In this document: positions 26,108 to 36,273 of the stretch, piece by piece | How positions within the stretch are numbered: the first letter of the stretch is position 1 | Layout: every line of letters begins with the position of its first letter | Assembly (NCBI GenBank): GCA_015493215.1 | Contig: WGDP01000041.1 | Location: 1-46,837 of the forward strand | DNA from: Bacteroidales bacterium | GTDB lineage: Bacteria; Bacteroidota; Bacteroidia; Bacteroidales; F082 | Reading direction: 5' to 3' | Length of the DNA stretch: 46,837 nucleotides | Notes under the pieces: model-generated | Told to the model about the DNA's origin: nothing | Seen by the model: only the letters and a program-made list of their open reading frames with translations | Database searches by the model: none | Translations under genes and position numbers: made by a program

Positions 26108-29100
26108 TTATTGTTTAATAATTTTTCCTGAAGCAACTCCGTTTTCAGAAGTAATTTTATACAAATAAAGTCCTCTTGCGAGAGAAGCTGTGTTTATTCT
26201 GAATCCTTCGCTGCTAAAAGACAACATCTTTTGTAAAACTTTAATACCCTGCAAATTATAAAGTTCAAATTCAGCTCTCGAAGCTTTGTTAATTTGGGGT
26301 TTAACAATCAGGTAATCGGTTGAGGGGTTTGGGTAAACCGTAAATGAGTTATTGGCTTCGGCAAGTTCGTCAACGCCGGTGGTGGTTCGGTAAAACTCAA
26401 TTACTTCGCGAAACAGCTCTTCGGTATTGGCACGGGTATCGATGCGGGCTGTTTCAACGGTAAATGTCATCACACTTCCGGTATTGACCCAGGTGTCAAT
26501 TCCTGTAAAGTAGTTTGAAAAAACATAGTCGGAAGGCCCCATACTGTAAATGGTGTGAACTCCCGGTGCAGGTTGCAGGGCATCGGCATACCACAAGGTG
26601 GCATAAACCCATTGCACAGGAGTAAGGGTACAGATACCGTTGTTGGGAACAGCATCCATTTCCGACAGTCCCAGTCCGCCATCATCGGCATACGACTGTG
26701 CGTGATACTCTTCGATACCCATATAATCGTATATAAATTGTCCGGGAGTGAATGTGTCGGGAGCTTCGCCAACAATGTCATACAAAAAGTCAAGTCCCTG
26801 AACCCACACATGGCCGCCGTTGTTAACAAAATTGATTAACGGTGCGTTGAATTTAAAATCGGTGCTGTCGCTAACATCCCAAAGCTTAAGATCCACTCCG
26901 TCGTTACCGGTGTACCAAATCACCATATTGTAGTTTTCAAGCAGCGCTGTATCGGGATAGGTTCCGGTTACATCGGTATTGTAAACATCATAGGTGTAGC
27001 CGAGGTTCATCAAAACAGTGTCCAGCTCCAGATATCTGTCGGCACCGTAGTTGTTATCGTTAACCAGCAAAATGGTGAAATCGGTTCCGGCACCCTGATT
27101 TGAAATGGTAATCATGGTTGAATCGGAGACTCCCGAACCATCGTTGGCAGTAGCTTTCACCCAAACGGTTCCGTTGCCGGCAGGTGTTCCGGTGGCTTGC
27201 AGTAATCCGTCAGCGGTAATGGTGGCAGTGGCAGTTCCGTCAATCACACTCCAGGTTACACTGTTATCGGGAGCATACATGGGGAATACGTCGGCTTCCA
27301 TTTGTAAGGCTCCTCCGTCTTCGGTGATGGTGGAATCGCCGTTTTCGCTGTAAACATAAATGCTGTCAACGTAAATATCGTTGTACAGATAGTATTCAAA
27401 ATAGGAGAGTCCCTGACTGATTAATGTGTCGGTATTATCTTGTGTGTCGATGCGGGCAGTTTCAACGGCAAAGTTCATTACGATTCCCTTTTTAGTAGCT
27501 GTCCCGTCATATTTGTAAATACCAGAATAATAGTCACTAAACACATACGAGTCGGGACCCATCATGTAGCTTCCGCGGGCTTCATCGGTTTTTGCCAATG
27601 CATCGGCGTACCAAAGTTCGGAATAGGTCCAAAGTACGGGACTTAACCCGAAAATGCCATTGTTCACCACCGTATCCATTTCGGGCAAACCGGCACCACC
27701 GTCATCGGCATGCGATTGTGCGTGATATTCGGCAATACCCATGTAATCGTAAATAAATTGTCCGGCCTGAAAGGTTGTTGGTGTATTTGCAATATCATAC
27801 AGGTAATCCAATCCCTGCACCCAGACAATGCCACCGTTATCAACATATTGTTTTAGGGGTGCATTAAACTGAATGTTTGTCGAATCGGAAGTATCCCACA
27901 AAAATAAATCAACGCCATCGTTTCCGGTGTACCAAATTACGGCCGACGCACGTGCCAATGTAGCTGAATCGGGATAGGTTCCGGTGCTTACAGTGTTAAA
28001 AACCGTATAGCTGTAACCCAGGTTGATAAGTGATGTTTCGATAACCTGATAACGGGTTGGGTCGTTGTCGTTATCGTTTACCAGCAGTACTTCAAAGCTG
28101 TTTCCGCCCCCCTGATTGGTAATAATTACCATCATGGAGTCGGCCACTCCCGAGCCGTCAACGGCGGTGGCTTTTGCCCAAACGGTACCGTTTCCGGAGG
28201 GTGTTCCGGTGGCCTGTAACAAGCCGTTACTGCTAATGGTGGCGGTAGTGGTGCCGTCAACCACACTCCAGTCAACATCGTTGTCGGGTGCAAACAACGG
28301 AAAAACATCAGCTTCCATTTGAAGGGTTCCGCCGTTTACATTGATAATGTTGTTTCCGCTTTCGCTGTAAACATTGATGCTGTCAACAAAAATGTTGTTG
28401 TTTAAGTAGTACTCAAAGTAGGTAAGTCCCTGATTGATTAATGTATCGGTATTATCCTGCGTATCAATGCGGGCGGTTTCAACGGCAAAGTTCATTACAA
28501 TACCCTGTTTTGCAGCCGGGCCGGCATAATTGTACAAGCCACAATAATAGTCGCTAAAGGTATAACTGTCAGGCCCCATCAGATAGCTTCCCCGTGCTTC
28601 GTCGGTTTTTGCCAGGGCATCGGCATACCAAAGTTCGGAATAGGTCCAAAAAACAGGATTTAAACTGAAAATACCATTGTTGGCAACGGTATCCATTTCA
28701 GTTAGTCCGGCACCGCCATCATCGGCATGCGACTGGGCATGATATTCGGCAATACCCATGTAATCGTAAACAAACTGCCCGATGGTAAATGAGTCGGGGG
28801 CAAGGCCATATACATCATACATATAATCTAACCCTTGCAGCCAAACTATTCCGCCATCATCAATGTACTGTTTTAAGGGTGCATTAAAAGCAAAGTTTGA
28901 AGAGTCGGAAACATCCCACAAATACAAATCGGCACCATCGTTACCGGTGTACCAAATTACCACCGAGTAGTCGGCAAGTGTGGTCGAATCCGGGTAGTTG
29001 TTGGTGGTAACGGTATTGTAAACATCGTAATTATATCCCAAATCGATTAACGATGTTTCTATTTTTTGATATCTCGTGGTACCGTTGTTGTTATCGTTAA

Positions 29101-31207
29101 CCAACAATACATGAAAATCAGTAGCAGTTCCCTGATTTGAAATTGTAATCAGGAGTGAGTCGGCCACGCCCGAACCATCCACGGCAGTGGCTTTTGCCCA
29201 TACCGTTCCGTTTCCGGCCGGAGTTCCGGTGGCTTGTAGTAATCCGTCGGCAGTGATAGTGGCGGTGGCGGTTCCATCAACCACACTCCAGGTTACGCCA
29301 TTTTCGGGTGCATACAACGGTAAAACATCGGCATGCATCTGAAGGGTTCCTCCGTCGGATGTGATGGTGGTAACACCGTTTTCGCCGGAAACGGTTATGC
29401 TGCTTACCAGTACATCGTTGTTGGCATAGTAGTTAAAATAGGAGAGGCCCTGATTGATAAGTGTATCGGTATTGTCCTGTGTGTCGAGCCGGGCTGTTTC
29501 CACGGTAAATGTCATTATGATTCCCTTTTTCGAAGCGGTTCCCACATAGTTGTACAGTCCGCAATAATAATTGCTAAACATGTAACTGTCAGGCCCCATG
29601 TGATAAACCGTGCGTGCATCATCGGTTTTTGCCAGCGCATCGGCATACCAAAGTTGCGAGTAGGTCCAAATTACCGGGTTTAAAGTAAAAATGCCATTGT
29701 TAAAAGTGGTATCCATTTCATCAAGTCCTGTCCCACTGTCGTCGGCATGCGATTGTGCATGGTATTCGGCAATACCCATGTAATCGTAAATAAACTGCCC
29801 TGCTGACATGGTATCGGGTGCAGAACCGTAGATGTCATATAAAAAGTCCAGTCCCTGAAGCCAGACGATTCCGCCATTGTCAACATATTGTTTTAAAGGC
29901 GCATTAAAGCTAAAATCGGAAGAGTCGGAAACGTCCCATAATTTAAGATTTGTTCCATCGTTTCCGGTGTACCAGATTACCGTTTGGTAATTGGATAACC
30001 GTGTTGAGTCGGGAAAGGTATCGGTGGCAATGGTGTTATACACATCGAAGGTGTAGCCGAGATTTTCGAGCGATGTTTCTATTTTTTGGTAGCGGGATGC
30101 ATCGTTGTTGTTATCGTTTACCAGCAAAACATAGTAGTTGGAAGTTGTTCCCTGATTGGAGATGGTAATTTCAACCGAGTCGGCAACGCCCGATCCGTCA
30201 ACAGCCTGTGCTTTCACCCAAACGGTTCCGTTTCCGGCGGGAGTGCCGGTGGCATACAACATTCCCGAATCGCTAATGGTGGCAGTAGCTGTTCCGTTGA
30301 TAACACTCCATGTAACCGATTGGTTTGTTGCATTGGCAGGCTGTATATCGGCGTGCATTTGCAGCGAATCGCCATCAACGGTAATGGTAGTGGCGTTGCC
30401 ATCGCCGTAAACCGAAATGGAAGTTACTAAAATGGTTGGATTGGTAAACTGCTCGAAATAGGTTAACCCTTCACCAAAATAGGTATCGGTGTTAGCCTGA
30501 GTATCAATTTTTGCTGTTTCGGTAGCAATGGTAAGTACTTTGCCGGTTCCTTTTTCGAGGTAAACGCTGTTATAGTAGCTGTCGAACACATATCCGGCAG
30601 GTCCCATGCGATAAATTGAATCGGCATCGGGTGACGGAACCAGTGCATCGGCATACCACATGGTTGACCAAACCCATTCCATGGGCGTAAAAGTAAAAAT
30701 AGGATTTCCGGGTACCACGTCAAGTTGCGAAACACCGGTGGCTCCATCGTCGGAATGCGATTGCGCATGATACTCCTGAATGCCAAGGTAATCATAAACA
30801 AAATCGCCGGCGCTAAAGGTGTCGGGTGCCTGGCCGTAACGATCGTATAAGAAGTCGAGACCCTGGAGCCAAAACATGCCGCCATTGTCGATATAATCTT
30901 TAATGTCCTGATTGTCGCTGTCGGTACCATTCCAAAAGTAAAGTCCCACGCCATCGTTTCCGGTGTACCAGATAACCAAATCAAAATTACTCATATACGA
31001 ATAACTCGGGCTGCCCCCCTGTGCAGAAGGATCGTAATCGGTGTAATTATATCCGTTGTCGGTGAGTGCGGTTTGAATAACCGAAATTCGTGATGGTGTA
31101 TAATTATTGTCATTTACCAATAATATGGACATCTGCCCGTAACTAAAGGCGGTGCCAAACAATAAAAACCCCAACATCAATGCAAAAGACCGTAACTGTT
31201 TTTTCAT
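26108..31207 (-). CDS. T9SS-secreted protein with five copies of a ~340-aa module
   Basis: This 1699-residue protein has signal peptide [24 protein letters not shown]. Five modules begin with (I/V)LLVNDN at about residues 28, 361, 701, 1040 and 1379. Each repeats VIWYTGNDG, (Y/F)xDNGGxVW(L/V)QGLD, [19 protein letters not shown], MGPxxY and (V/F)(E/A)VETARIDT. The modules are joined by four Big_2 Ig-like linkers ([18 protein letters not shown]), and the chain ends in a T9SS domain ([14 protein letters not shown]). Modules 2-4 are the closest to one another. The module is probably an alpha/beta ThuA-like fold; whether it binds a ligand, adheres or is enzymatic is not visible. The strictly regular architecture suggests a surface fibre or multivalent binder (inference). 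A terminator follows. Confidence 0.9.
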   Translation of the reverse strand: MKKQLRSFALMLGFLLFGTAFSYGQMSILLVNDNNYTPSRISVIQTALTDNGYNYTDYDPSAQGGSPSYSYMSNFDLVIWYTGNDGVGLYFWNGTDSDNQDIKDYIDNGGMFWLQGLDFLYDRYGQAPDTFSAGDFVYDYLGIQEYHAQSHSDDGATGVSQLDVVPGNPIFTFTPMEWVWSTMWYADALVPSPDADSIYRMGPAGYVFDSYYNSVYLEKGTGKVLTIATETAKIDTQANTDTYFGEGLTYFEQFTNPTILVTSISVYGDGNATTITVDGDSLQMHADIQPANATNQSVTWSVINGTATATISDSGMLYATGTPAGNGTVWVKAQAVDGSGVADSVEITISNQGTTSNYYVLLVNDNNNDASRYQKIETSLENLGYTFDVYNTIATDTFPDSTRLSNYQTVIWYTGNDGTNLKLWDVSDSSDFSFNAPLKQYVDNGGIVWLQGLDFLYDIYGSAPDTMSAGQFIYDYMGIAEYHAQSHADDSGTGLDEMDTTFNNGIFTLNPVIWTYSQLWYADALAKTDDARTVYHMGPDSYMFSNYYCGLYNYVGTASKKGIIMTFTVETARLDTQDNTDTLINQGLSYFNYYANNDVLVSSITVSGENGVTTITSDGGTLQMHADVLPLYAPENGVTWSVVDGTATATITADGLLQATGTPAGNGTVWAKATAVDGSGVADSLLITISNQGTATDFHVLLVNDNNNGTTRYQKIETSLIDLGYNYDVYNTVTTNNYPDSTTLADYSVVIWYTGNDGADLYLWDVSDSSNFAFNAPLKQYIDDGGIVWLQGLDYMYDVYGLAPDSFTIGQFVYDYMGIAEYHAQSHADDGGAGLTEMDTVANNGIFSLNPVFWTYSELWYADALAKTDEARGSYLMGPDSYTFSDYYCGLYNYAGPAAKQGIVMNFAVETARIDTQDNTDTLINQGLTYFEYYLNNNIFVDSINVYSESGNNIINVNGGTLQMEADVFPLFAPDNDVDWSVVDGTTTATISSNGLLQATGTPSGNGTVWAKATAVDGSGVADSMMVIITNQGGGNSFEVLLVNDNDNDPTRYQVIETSLINLGYSYTVFNTVSTGTYPDSATLARASAVIWYTGNDGVDLFLWDTSDSTNIQFNAPLKQYVDNGGIVWVQGLDYLYDIANTPTTFQAGQFIYDYMGIAEYHAQSHADDGGAGLPEMDTVVNNGIFGLSPVLWTYSELWYADALAKTDEARGSYMMGPDSYVFSDYYSGIYKYDGTATKKGIVMNFAVETARIDTQDNTDTLISQGLSYFEYYLYNDIYVDSIYVYSENGDSTITEDGGALQMEADVFPMYAPDNSVTWSVIDGTATATITADGLLQATGTPAGNGTVWVKATANDGSGVSDSTMITISNQGAGTDFTILLVNDNNYGADRYLELDTVLMNLGYTYDVYNTDVTGTYPDTALLENYNMVIWYTGNDGVDLKLWDVSDSTDFKFNAPLINFVNNGGHVWVQGLDFLYDIVGEAPDTFTPGQFIYDYMGIEEYHAQSYADDGGLGLSEMDAVPNNGICTLTPVQWVYATLWYADALQPAPGVHTIYSMGPSDYVFSNYFTGIDTWVNTGSVMTFTVETARIDTRANTEELFREVIEFYRTTTGVDELAEANNSFTVYPNPSTDYLIVKPQINKASRAEFELYNLQGIKVLQKMLSFSSEGFRINTASLARGLYLYKITSENGVASGKIIKQ
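26711..30790 (-). repeat. Tandem ~1.02-kb intragenic DNA repeats
   Basis: The same stretch encoding YMGI(A/E)EYHAQSH lies at about 26711, 27731, 28748, 29768 and 30776. That gives steps of 1020, 1017, 1020 and 1008 bases. Copies 2-4 share long runs, such as GGCAATACCCATGTAATCGT, so DNA-level similarity is high and copy number could change by recombination or collapse in assembly. Confidence 0.85.
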
Positions 31208-31335
31208 AACATGTGTTTTAATTTAACTGAAAAGAACAAAAACCAACGTAGTTTTATAGTTAAATGACGCACATTGAAGTAAACAACCCCCGATAAATTT
31301 ATGTAATCCGATGACTTTTATCCACGAATTACACG

Positions 31336-31357
31336 CCTGCCTGACCGGACGGGCAGG
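31336..31357. repeat. Short REP-like palindrome
   Basis: CCTGCC (31336-31341) and GGCAGG (31352-31357) flank a short loop. The same core appears at 3162-3176, so it belongs to a dispersed intergenic family. Apart from this palindrome I see nothing in 31208-31518. Confidence 0.5.
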
Positions 31358-31518
31358 AATTTTATTGTGCCGTAAGCACGAAAAATTCATGCAATTAATA
31401 TTAATTTCATGAGTAAAGCCATGTAATTCATTGAAATGAAAAATCTCTTTTGAGTTAACGAAGAGATAAAATTGTTGTACATTGCAAACATAAAACTGGT
31501 ATTAACGATTTTTTATTT

Positions 31519-31641
31519 ATGCGTATTAAAATAACATTTGAACTTACCGCACCTGACGAGGTTATAGCCGTAGGGCTTGATGCCGGTTTTGGTGCCATGA
31601 GCAGTTTAGGGTTTGGTTTTTGTGATACATTTCAGAAGTGA
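31519..31641 (+). pseudogene. Internally deleted cas6 relic
   Basis: A 41-codon open frame reads MRIKITFELT followed by PDEVIAVGLDAGFGAMSSLG and FGFCDTFQK. The start resembles the N-terminus of Cas6 (the intact copy at 32176 begins MRIKVNLELN). The rest aligns with its C-terminal glycine-rich segment (PKEVLQLVYDTGIGVRRSQG then FGM): the P-EV, D-G-G and GFG positions agree. About 200 middle residues are missing. The frame is intact across the junction, so it is either a deletion relic of a second cas6 or, less likely, a real micro-protein. It lies 535 nt upstream of the intact cas6. Confidence 0.6.
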
Positions 31642-31725
31642 TTTTTATTGACTTATAATGGCTAAGTGGGATAGTAGATATACCGATTCATTTTTGTTTA
31701 TAGAGACAGCAAATCAGAAAAAGTA

Positions 31726-32088
31726 ATGGGGCATAAAAATTATGTATATCAATGTTTTGCGTTTGATAATCGTATTAAACAATACTTCTATCCGGGAGAG
31801 GATTTTGAGCGGTTTAAAAAAGAGATGGATATGGAGGAGAGGCTGGTACTGGCTTTAGAAATGTTTTTTGACGAAGAAGCCTTTATGCCGGCATTGGTGC
31901 ATAAAATAGAAGAGCTGCTTGGCGAGGGGAATTTTATCTACGATTTTTGGGAATTCGGTGACGATGATTTTTCGCTGTATTGGTATATAAAAAAGAGTGT
32001 TTACCACGAGAAGATGAAACTCATCCGGCAGTGGGTAAAATTTGAGGAGTTGGAGGAGTTTGTTTGGTTTGAGGAGTTGGACGCGTGA
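31726..32088 (+). CDS. Small acidic protein of unknown function
   Basis: This 120-residue soluble protein has no signal peptide. It is rich in acidic and aromatic residues (FFDEEAFMPALVHKIEELLG, YDFWEFGDDDFSLYWYIKK, FEELEEFVWFEELDA). It is predicted helical and contains no motif I recognise. It lies just upstream of the cas operon on the same strand, but a good promoter sits between it and cas6, so it need not belong to the operon. The gene starts at ATG 31726 with no clear Shine-Dalgarno site. It may be an orphan accessory protein; a phage or defence origin is possible but unsupported. Confidence 0.6.
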   Translation: MGHKNYVYQCFAFDNRIKQYFYPGEDFERFKKEMDMEERLVLALEMFFDEEAFMPALVHKIEELLGEGNFIYDFWEFGDDDFSLYWYIKKSVYHEKMKLIRQWVKFEELEEFVWFEELDA

Positions 32089-32105
32089 TAAGTTATTAAC
32101 ATGTG

Positions 32106-32136
32106 TTTGATTGTAGGTTAAATATGACTAAGTTTG
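32106..32136 (+). promoter_or_regulatory. Promoter of the cas effector operon
   Basis: TTTG (32106-32109), 19 nt, then TAAGTTTG (32129-32136): an exact match to the Bacteroidota housekeeping consensus TTTG-N19-TAnnTTTG. Transcription would start near 32143, about 33 nt before the cas6 ATG, which has AGGAGA upstream. Confidence 0.75.
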
Positions 32137-32175
32137 TGGGAATAATAAGAAACATTTAATTATGAGGAGATTGAT

Positions 32176-32895
32176 ATGAGGATAAAAGTTAATTTAGAGT
32201 TAAATACTGACTGGCTTACAAAAGATTACAGGGTAATATTTATGTCATTTTTAAAAAAAATATTGGAATCGTATGATAACACTATTTTAACAAACCTTTA
32301 CGGCACAAAAGAAGAACCGAGAAAAATTAACAAACCATTTACTTTTCATGTCAAGTTTCCTGAATTTAAAAAGTTTGAAGGAAATAAAATTATTTGCGGA
32401 GAAAAGGCTGTTTTTTATTTCTCGACAAATGAGGAAATATTAGCAACAAGCTTTTATAACAGTCTTAAAGAATCTAAGCATTTCACCATAGGGGAAAATT
32501 CATTTATTGAATTTAAGGTTAAAAATATTTGGATAAAACCTTTAAAAATTTTTTCAGAAGAAAAAAGTGTTTTTAAAACTTTGGCTCCAGTGCTTGTTAA
32601 TAAAAAAGGAGACAATCTACATTACCTATCGCCTGTGGACAAAGATTTTTACCAGTCTTTTCTTGATATTATCTTGTTACAGGCAAAAGCCTTTAATATT
32701 GATATAGCTCCTAAAGATATTGAAATTGAGATATATAAAATGAAAAAACTCCCGTTAACCCATTATCGTCAAACCATGACAGCCTGGTTAGGTGAGTTTA
32801 TTTTAAAAGCTCCAAAAGAAGTTTTACAATTGGTTTATGATACAGGCATTGGGGTGAGGCGTTCACAGGGTTTTGGAATGCTGGAAAAAATATAA
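32176..32895 (+). CDS. cas6: CRISPR endoribonuclease Cas6
   Basis: This 239-residue protein has the two-ferredoxin layout of Cas6 and ends in the glycine-rich loop DTGIGVRRSQGFGMLEKI, the family hallmark. Cas6 cuts the CRISPR transcript inside each repeat. The repeats here end in ATTGAAAC, the usual 8-nt 5' handle left by type I-A/I-B Cas6 enzymes. The start ATG is preceded by AGGAGA and lies about 33 nt after the predicted transcription start. It is the first gene of the effector operon; cas8 follows after 4 nt. Base composition is very AT-rich, like the rest of the effector operon. The catalytic His cannot be placed with certainty. Confidence 0.9.
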   Translation: MRIKVNLELNTDWLTKDYRVIFMSFLKKILESYDNTILTNLYGTKEEPRKINKPFTFHVKFPEFKKFEGNKIICGEKAVFYFSTNEEILATSFYNSLKESKHFTIGENSFIEFKVKNIWIKPLKIFSEEKSVFKTLAPVLVNKKGDNLHYLSPVDKDFYQSFLDIILLQAKAFNIDIAPKDIEIEIYKMKKLPLTHYRQTMTAWLGEFILKAPKEVLQLVYDTGIGVRRSQGFGMLEKI

Positions 32896-32899
32896 CGAA

Positions 32900-34087
32900 A
32901 TGGAACAAAAACAACATATAGAACAATTACAATTGGATTTCAGTAACAATTCTGATACTGACAATGGTTATATTGAATTATTTCCGGGAAATTGGTTGTA
33001 TAATGCTGGTGTAATTGGGTTTATTTATGTTTTAGAAAAATGTGGAATAGAAAATATAGATGAATTATTAATAATTGACGGTTCTTTTGCTGGAAATATT
33101 CAAGTATGTTTAAATCGAAAAGTTGAACATAAAAATACAAAGATTCCTAAATTAATCTGGAAATGGCTTGAATTAAGTCGAAGAGAATTAAAAAAAGATG
33201 TTGAAAAAATTGAAGATCCGGTTCATGAGATTTGGGGCACATTATTTAATGTTTATTACAGAGGATTCTTTAACGCAAATACTAAAGATTTATATCAAAA
33301 ATCTAAAAGTTCAGACTCACTATTAAATCAATTATTAGGTTTTTTTTCAGGTTTTAATAAATATGATGAAAATGCACTTACATGTTCATTTTGTAATAGG
33401 AAAAATATATCAAATTATAAAAATACTTTTTCGAACGAGCATTTTAGTGGACTTGGTGGTAGCGGAGGTGATAGGGGTATGCCAAATTCTTTTTGGAATA
33501 ATGACAAAAATTTAGGAACTCATATTTGTGATACTTGTAGTTTTATATTACTTCAAAAGCACTTTGCATTTGCTAATGTTTCAGGTAACACAAAAGTATT
33601 TATCAATGCCCCTTCATTTAAATTGATGTATCAACTTAACCGAATCGTTAATGAAGTTTATATTAACAACTTAAATAATAGAGCATTATTAGCAACATCA
33701 ATAATTGAATTAGCCTCAAATACTAATCTGCTATTTAGTCAATGGACGTCAATGAATATTGAAATAATTGAGGTTAAAGATAAAGTCAGGTTTTTTTCTT
33801 TGCCTTATTCAACCATTAAACTAATTTCTAATAGAAAAATCGCAGAACTGTTAAGCAATATTGGTGAATTTTCAGTTTTAAATGCTATTTTAGAAAAAAA
33901 CTACAACAAAATATCGGATATCGGATATAAATTATTAAAAGTTGGGACAAAAGATATAACGAACAAAAGTGATAATGATTTAGTAAATAGCCTTTTGTAT
34001 CAAAAACGGAATAAAGAAAATATACTTCTTACAGCAAATAAATTGTTTAATTTATATGCATTAATACAGGATCGAATTAAAAAATAA
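32900..34087 (+). CDS. cas8: Cas8-family large subunit with two CXXC motifs (Cst1-like)
   Basis: I start at ATG 32900 (MEQKQHIEQL, 395 aa), 4 nt past the cas6 stop; the ORF-track start is a TTG inside cas6. The N-terminal segment GNWLYNAGVIGFIYVLEKCG is typical of the Cst1/Cas8 family of type I-B systems. Two CXXC pairs (CSFC at 162/165, CDTC at 210/213) make a probable zinc site, as in the CXXC-CXXC Cas8 proteins. The protein should be the Cascade subunit that recognises the PAM and contacts Cas3. At 395 residues it is shorter than many Cas8b proteins. The separate 160-residue gene that follows may supply the small-subunit part. Confidence 0.82.
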   Translation: MEQKQHIEQLQLDFSNNSDTDNGYIELFPGNWLYNAGVIGFIYVLEKCGIENIDELLIIDGSFAGNIQVCLNRKVEHKNTKIPKLIWKWLELSRRELKKDVEKIEDPVHEIWGTLFNVYYRGFFNANTKDLYQKSKSSDSLLNQLLGFFSGFNKYDENALTCSFCNRKNISNYKNTFSNEHFSGLGGSGGDRGMPNSFWNNDKNLGTHICDTCSFILLQKHFAFANVSGNTKVFINAPSFKLMYQLNRIVNEVYINNLNNRALLATSIIELASNTNLLFSQWTSMNIEIIEVKDKVRFFSLPYSTIKLISNRKIAELLSNIGEFSVLNAILEKNYNKISDIGYKLLKVGTKDITNKSDNDLVNSLLYQKRNKENILLTANKLFNLYALIQDRIKK

Positions 34088-34092
34088 GATTT

Positions 34093-34575
34093 ATGGAAGA
34101 AAATAATAAAAATCCGGTAAAACAATACATTGATGATTTAGAAAATAAAGTTAAATCGGGCGGAGCCACAGCAGAAGATTTTAAAAATGCTTTTGCCGAA
34201 TTGCAAAGAGCAAAATTAAAAATTCAACAGCTATTGGAATATAAAACTTTGGATAATAATGATATAAATAATAGTTATTATTCATTATACAAAAAGATAT
34301 CCGGTGAAAACTTCTCTGACTTGGTGGATAAATTGCATGAAATAGGTAGAAAAAATCCAAATAAAGGGTTAAAAGAAGCTTTTAAAAAGCAGAGTTATAG
34401 ACTATTAAGACAAATTAGAACCGGTAATCGTGATAAAGTTTTTTATGATTTTCTTCGAATATTTATTTCATCAGATGAAAAATTTGACAATGCTTTAGTA
34501 AGTGCATTCAAATATCCTGAGGATGAATCATTCAAAGTTTTAATCTATTCTTATTTAAGTGGAATAATTCAATAA
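34093..34575 (+). CDS. Unassigned helical Cas-operon protein, possible Cas11 small subunit
   Basis: This 160-residue protein is fully helical by eye, lysine-rich and soluble, with a coiled segment (about 8-60: YIDDLENKVKSGG, AFAELQRAKLKIQQLLEYK). A second helical part follows (about 85-160: KQSYRLLRQIRTGNRDKVFY). It sits 5 nt after cas8 and 15 nt before cas7, the position where a stand-alone small subunit would be encoded. I recognise no named family. Size, helicity, basic charge and location fit a Cas11-like subunit that binds crRNA/target in Cascade, split off from a short Cas8; this is inference. An alternative is an unrelated regulator. Confidence 0.55.
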   Translation: MEENNKNPVKQYIDDLENKVKSGGATAEDFKNAFAELQRAKLKIQQLLEYKTLDNNDINNSYYSLYKKISGENFSDLVDKLHEIGRKNPNKGLKEAFKKQSYRLLRQIRTGNRDKVFYDFLRIFISSDEKFDNALVSAFKYPEDESFKVLIYSYLSGIIQ

Positions 34576-34590
34576 CAAAATAATCAAATT

Positions 34591-36069
34591 ATGGGAAACA
34601 GTAAAATGGCTGCGGAAAATGTAACTATAACCTTAATTTTTGATGGTTCCGCATTAAACAGAGACGAAAAGATTGGAGGCAATATACTTTCAATTAAGAA
34701 ATTAACCTTTAAAGATGAAGAAAGGCCTTTTATAAGTAAAAATGCCATCCGACACTATTTGTTTACCACACTTATGCAAGCATTTAATTGGGAAGAAACC
34801 CCAATTTTAAAACAAGGTGATGGGAATAAACAAACATTACAATTAGATTTAACAAAAAGTAATATATTAAATTCTAATGAATTAGCATTATTTGGTTATA
34901 TGTTTACTAAAGCAAATGAATCGGCATTAACAAGAAAATCTCCCTTAGGAATAACCAAGGCTATCGGTCTCTTTCCTTACAAACAAGATATGGCTTTTTA
35001 TGCTAATCATGATTTTGTAAACAGAGTGAATAAACAAGGCAAAAATGCTACACCGAATCCTTTAAATAAAGAAGAATATAACGGGTTATTCAAATTATCT
35101 TTTACAATTGATAAAAAAATGTTAGCACAGGATGTCTGGATTGTGGATGAATTTTCATATTCAGAAAACCAGTTAAAAGTAGAAATTGCAAAGCCTCAGA
35201 CTTTTGTAATTAGAAATGTTGAAAAGAAATATGATGATAATGATGAATTTATTGGCTACATCACAAAGGAAGAAGAAAACAGTCCAAGTGAATTTGAAAT
35301 CAAAATCAATGATTTTACAGTTGAGTTACCCAAAAACATGGTAAACATTAGCAAGAATGTATTATCAATAAAGCCTGTATTTGCTTTTGATAGAAAGAAA
35401 AATAATAAAGATAAATATACAACTAAATTCAGTTTTAAAGTTATAGAGTATGAAGAAAATGGAGAATCTGCAAAGGAAAAATCCTATTCATTTGAGTGTA
35501 CATACGAGCCTTTATATGATGAAAAGGGAAAAACACTTACTTTAAAATCCGGTCATGAATCAATAATTGATGGATTTAAGTGTGACAATTACAATAAACA
35601 AAATAAAGTTAACAAATTCACTAATAACAATAATGATGTAATTGAAATAACTTCGCTTGCCGATTCAAATTTTGAAAAAGGGCCTTTTGAATTAAGATTT
35701 AAATTATCTGAGAATAAGGCAAATAATATCATTAAAAACCTTTTGGATTCTATTCACAACGGCCTTACAGCTCATTCAAGCGGCGAGTTAAATACTATTG
35801 TGCCATTATTCTTAATTGCCGGTAAAGTTAAAGTGCCATCCCCGGTATTTCATTCCTATATTGATGTAAGGAGTAAAAATAACGGTACTTACGAAGTTTT
35901 TGGAATCAATGATGCTTTGAAAAACAGGTGGTTGGAAGATTCCGTTTATATATTCGATTCGGAAAGGTTAAAAAGACAACCCCTTCTTAATAAAGATAAA
36001 AACATTGAGGAAAATTGGGATAATTTCTTGAATTTTTTAAATAACAATGACGACAATAATAATTCTTAA
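34591..36069 (+). CDS. cas7: Cas7 (Cst2/DevR family), enlarged
   Basis: This protein has 492 residues. The N-terminal part (NVTITLIFDGSALNRDEKIG, then ERPFISKNAIRHYLFTTLMQ) and the late part (AHSSGELNTIVPLFLIAG then KVKVPSP) match the Cst2/DevR branch of Cas7, which forms the crRNA-coating backbone of type I-B Cascade. Family members are usually about 300 residues. The excess lies in the middle (about 195-370), a charged, Asn/Lys/Glu-rich region with YITKEEENSPSEFEI and YDEKGKTLTLKSGHE. The start could also be Met6. It lies 15 nt after the 160-residue gene and 3 nt before the antitoxin gene. Confidence 0.85.
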   Translation: MGNSKMAAENVTITLIFDGSALNRDEKIGGNILSIKKLTFKDEERPFISKNAIRHYLFTTLMQAFNWEETPILKQGDGNKQTLQLDLTKSNILNSNELALFGYMFTKANESALTRKSPLGITKAIGLFPYKQDMAFYANHDFVNRVNKQGKNATPNPLNKEEYNGLFKLSFTIDKKMLAQDVWIVDEFSYSENQLKVEIAKPQTFVIRNVEKKYDDNDEFIGYITKEEENSPSEFEIKINDFTVELPKNMVNISKNVLSIKPVFAFDRKKNNKDKYTTKFSFKVIEYEENGESAKEKSYSFECTYEPLYDEKGKTLTLKSGHESIIDGFKCDNYNKQNKVNKFTNNNNDVIEITSLADSNFEKGPFELRFKLSENKANNIIKNLLDSIHNGLTAHSSGELNTIVPLFLIAGKVKVPSPVFHSYIDVRSKNNGTYEVFGINDALKNRWLEDSVYIFDSERLKRQPLLNKDKNIEENWDNFLNFLNNNDDNNNS

Positions 36070-36072
36070 AGT

Positions 36073-36273
36073 ATGAAAACAATAGTAATTACACCGGATA
36101 ACGAAAAGGAGTTCAACTTTTTAAATAAACTTCTTGAAAAATTAGGCTATTCTCACAAAATTATAAGTGAAGAAGAAAAAGAGGATATGGGTTTGTTACA
36201 ATTAATGCTTGAAGCACAAAACGATGACAACGTTGACGAAAAGGAAATACTAAATTTACTTGATGCATTATGA
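36073..36273 (+). CDS. Antitoxin of RelE-type pair inside the cas operon
   Basis: This 66-residue acidic protein (MKTIVITPDNEKEFNFLNKL, then EEEKEDMGLLQLMLEAQN) matches the form of small Bacteroidota antitoxins that precede RelE/ParE toxins: a short beta start, a helix and an acidic toxin-wrapping tail. It starts 3 nt after the cas7 stop. Its TGA overlaps the toxin ATG by 4 nt. There is no obvious own promoter in the 3-nt gap, so expression would follow cas7. The assignment rests mainly on size, charge and the toxin beside it. Confidence 0.75.
   Translation: MKTIVITPDNEKEFNFLNKLLEKLGYSHKIISEEEKEDMGLLQLMLEAQNDDNVDEKEILNLLDAL

Noticed and set aside
32873-32899. TTG start of cas8 overlapping cas6
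   Set aside because: ATG at 32900 is 4 nt past the cas6 stop and gives the natural N-terminus.
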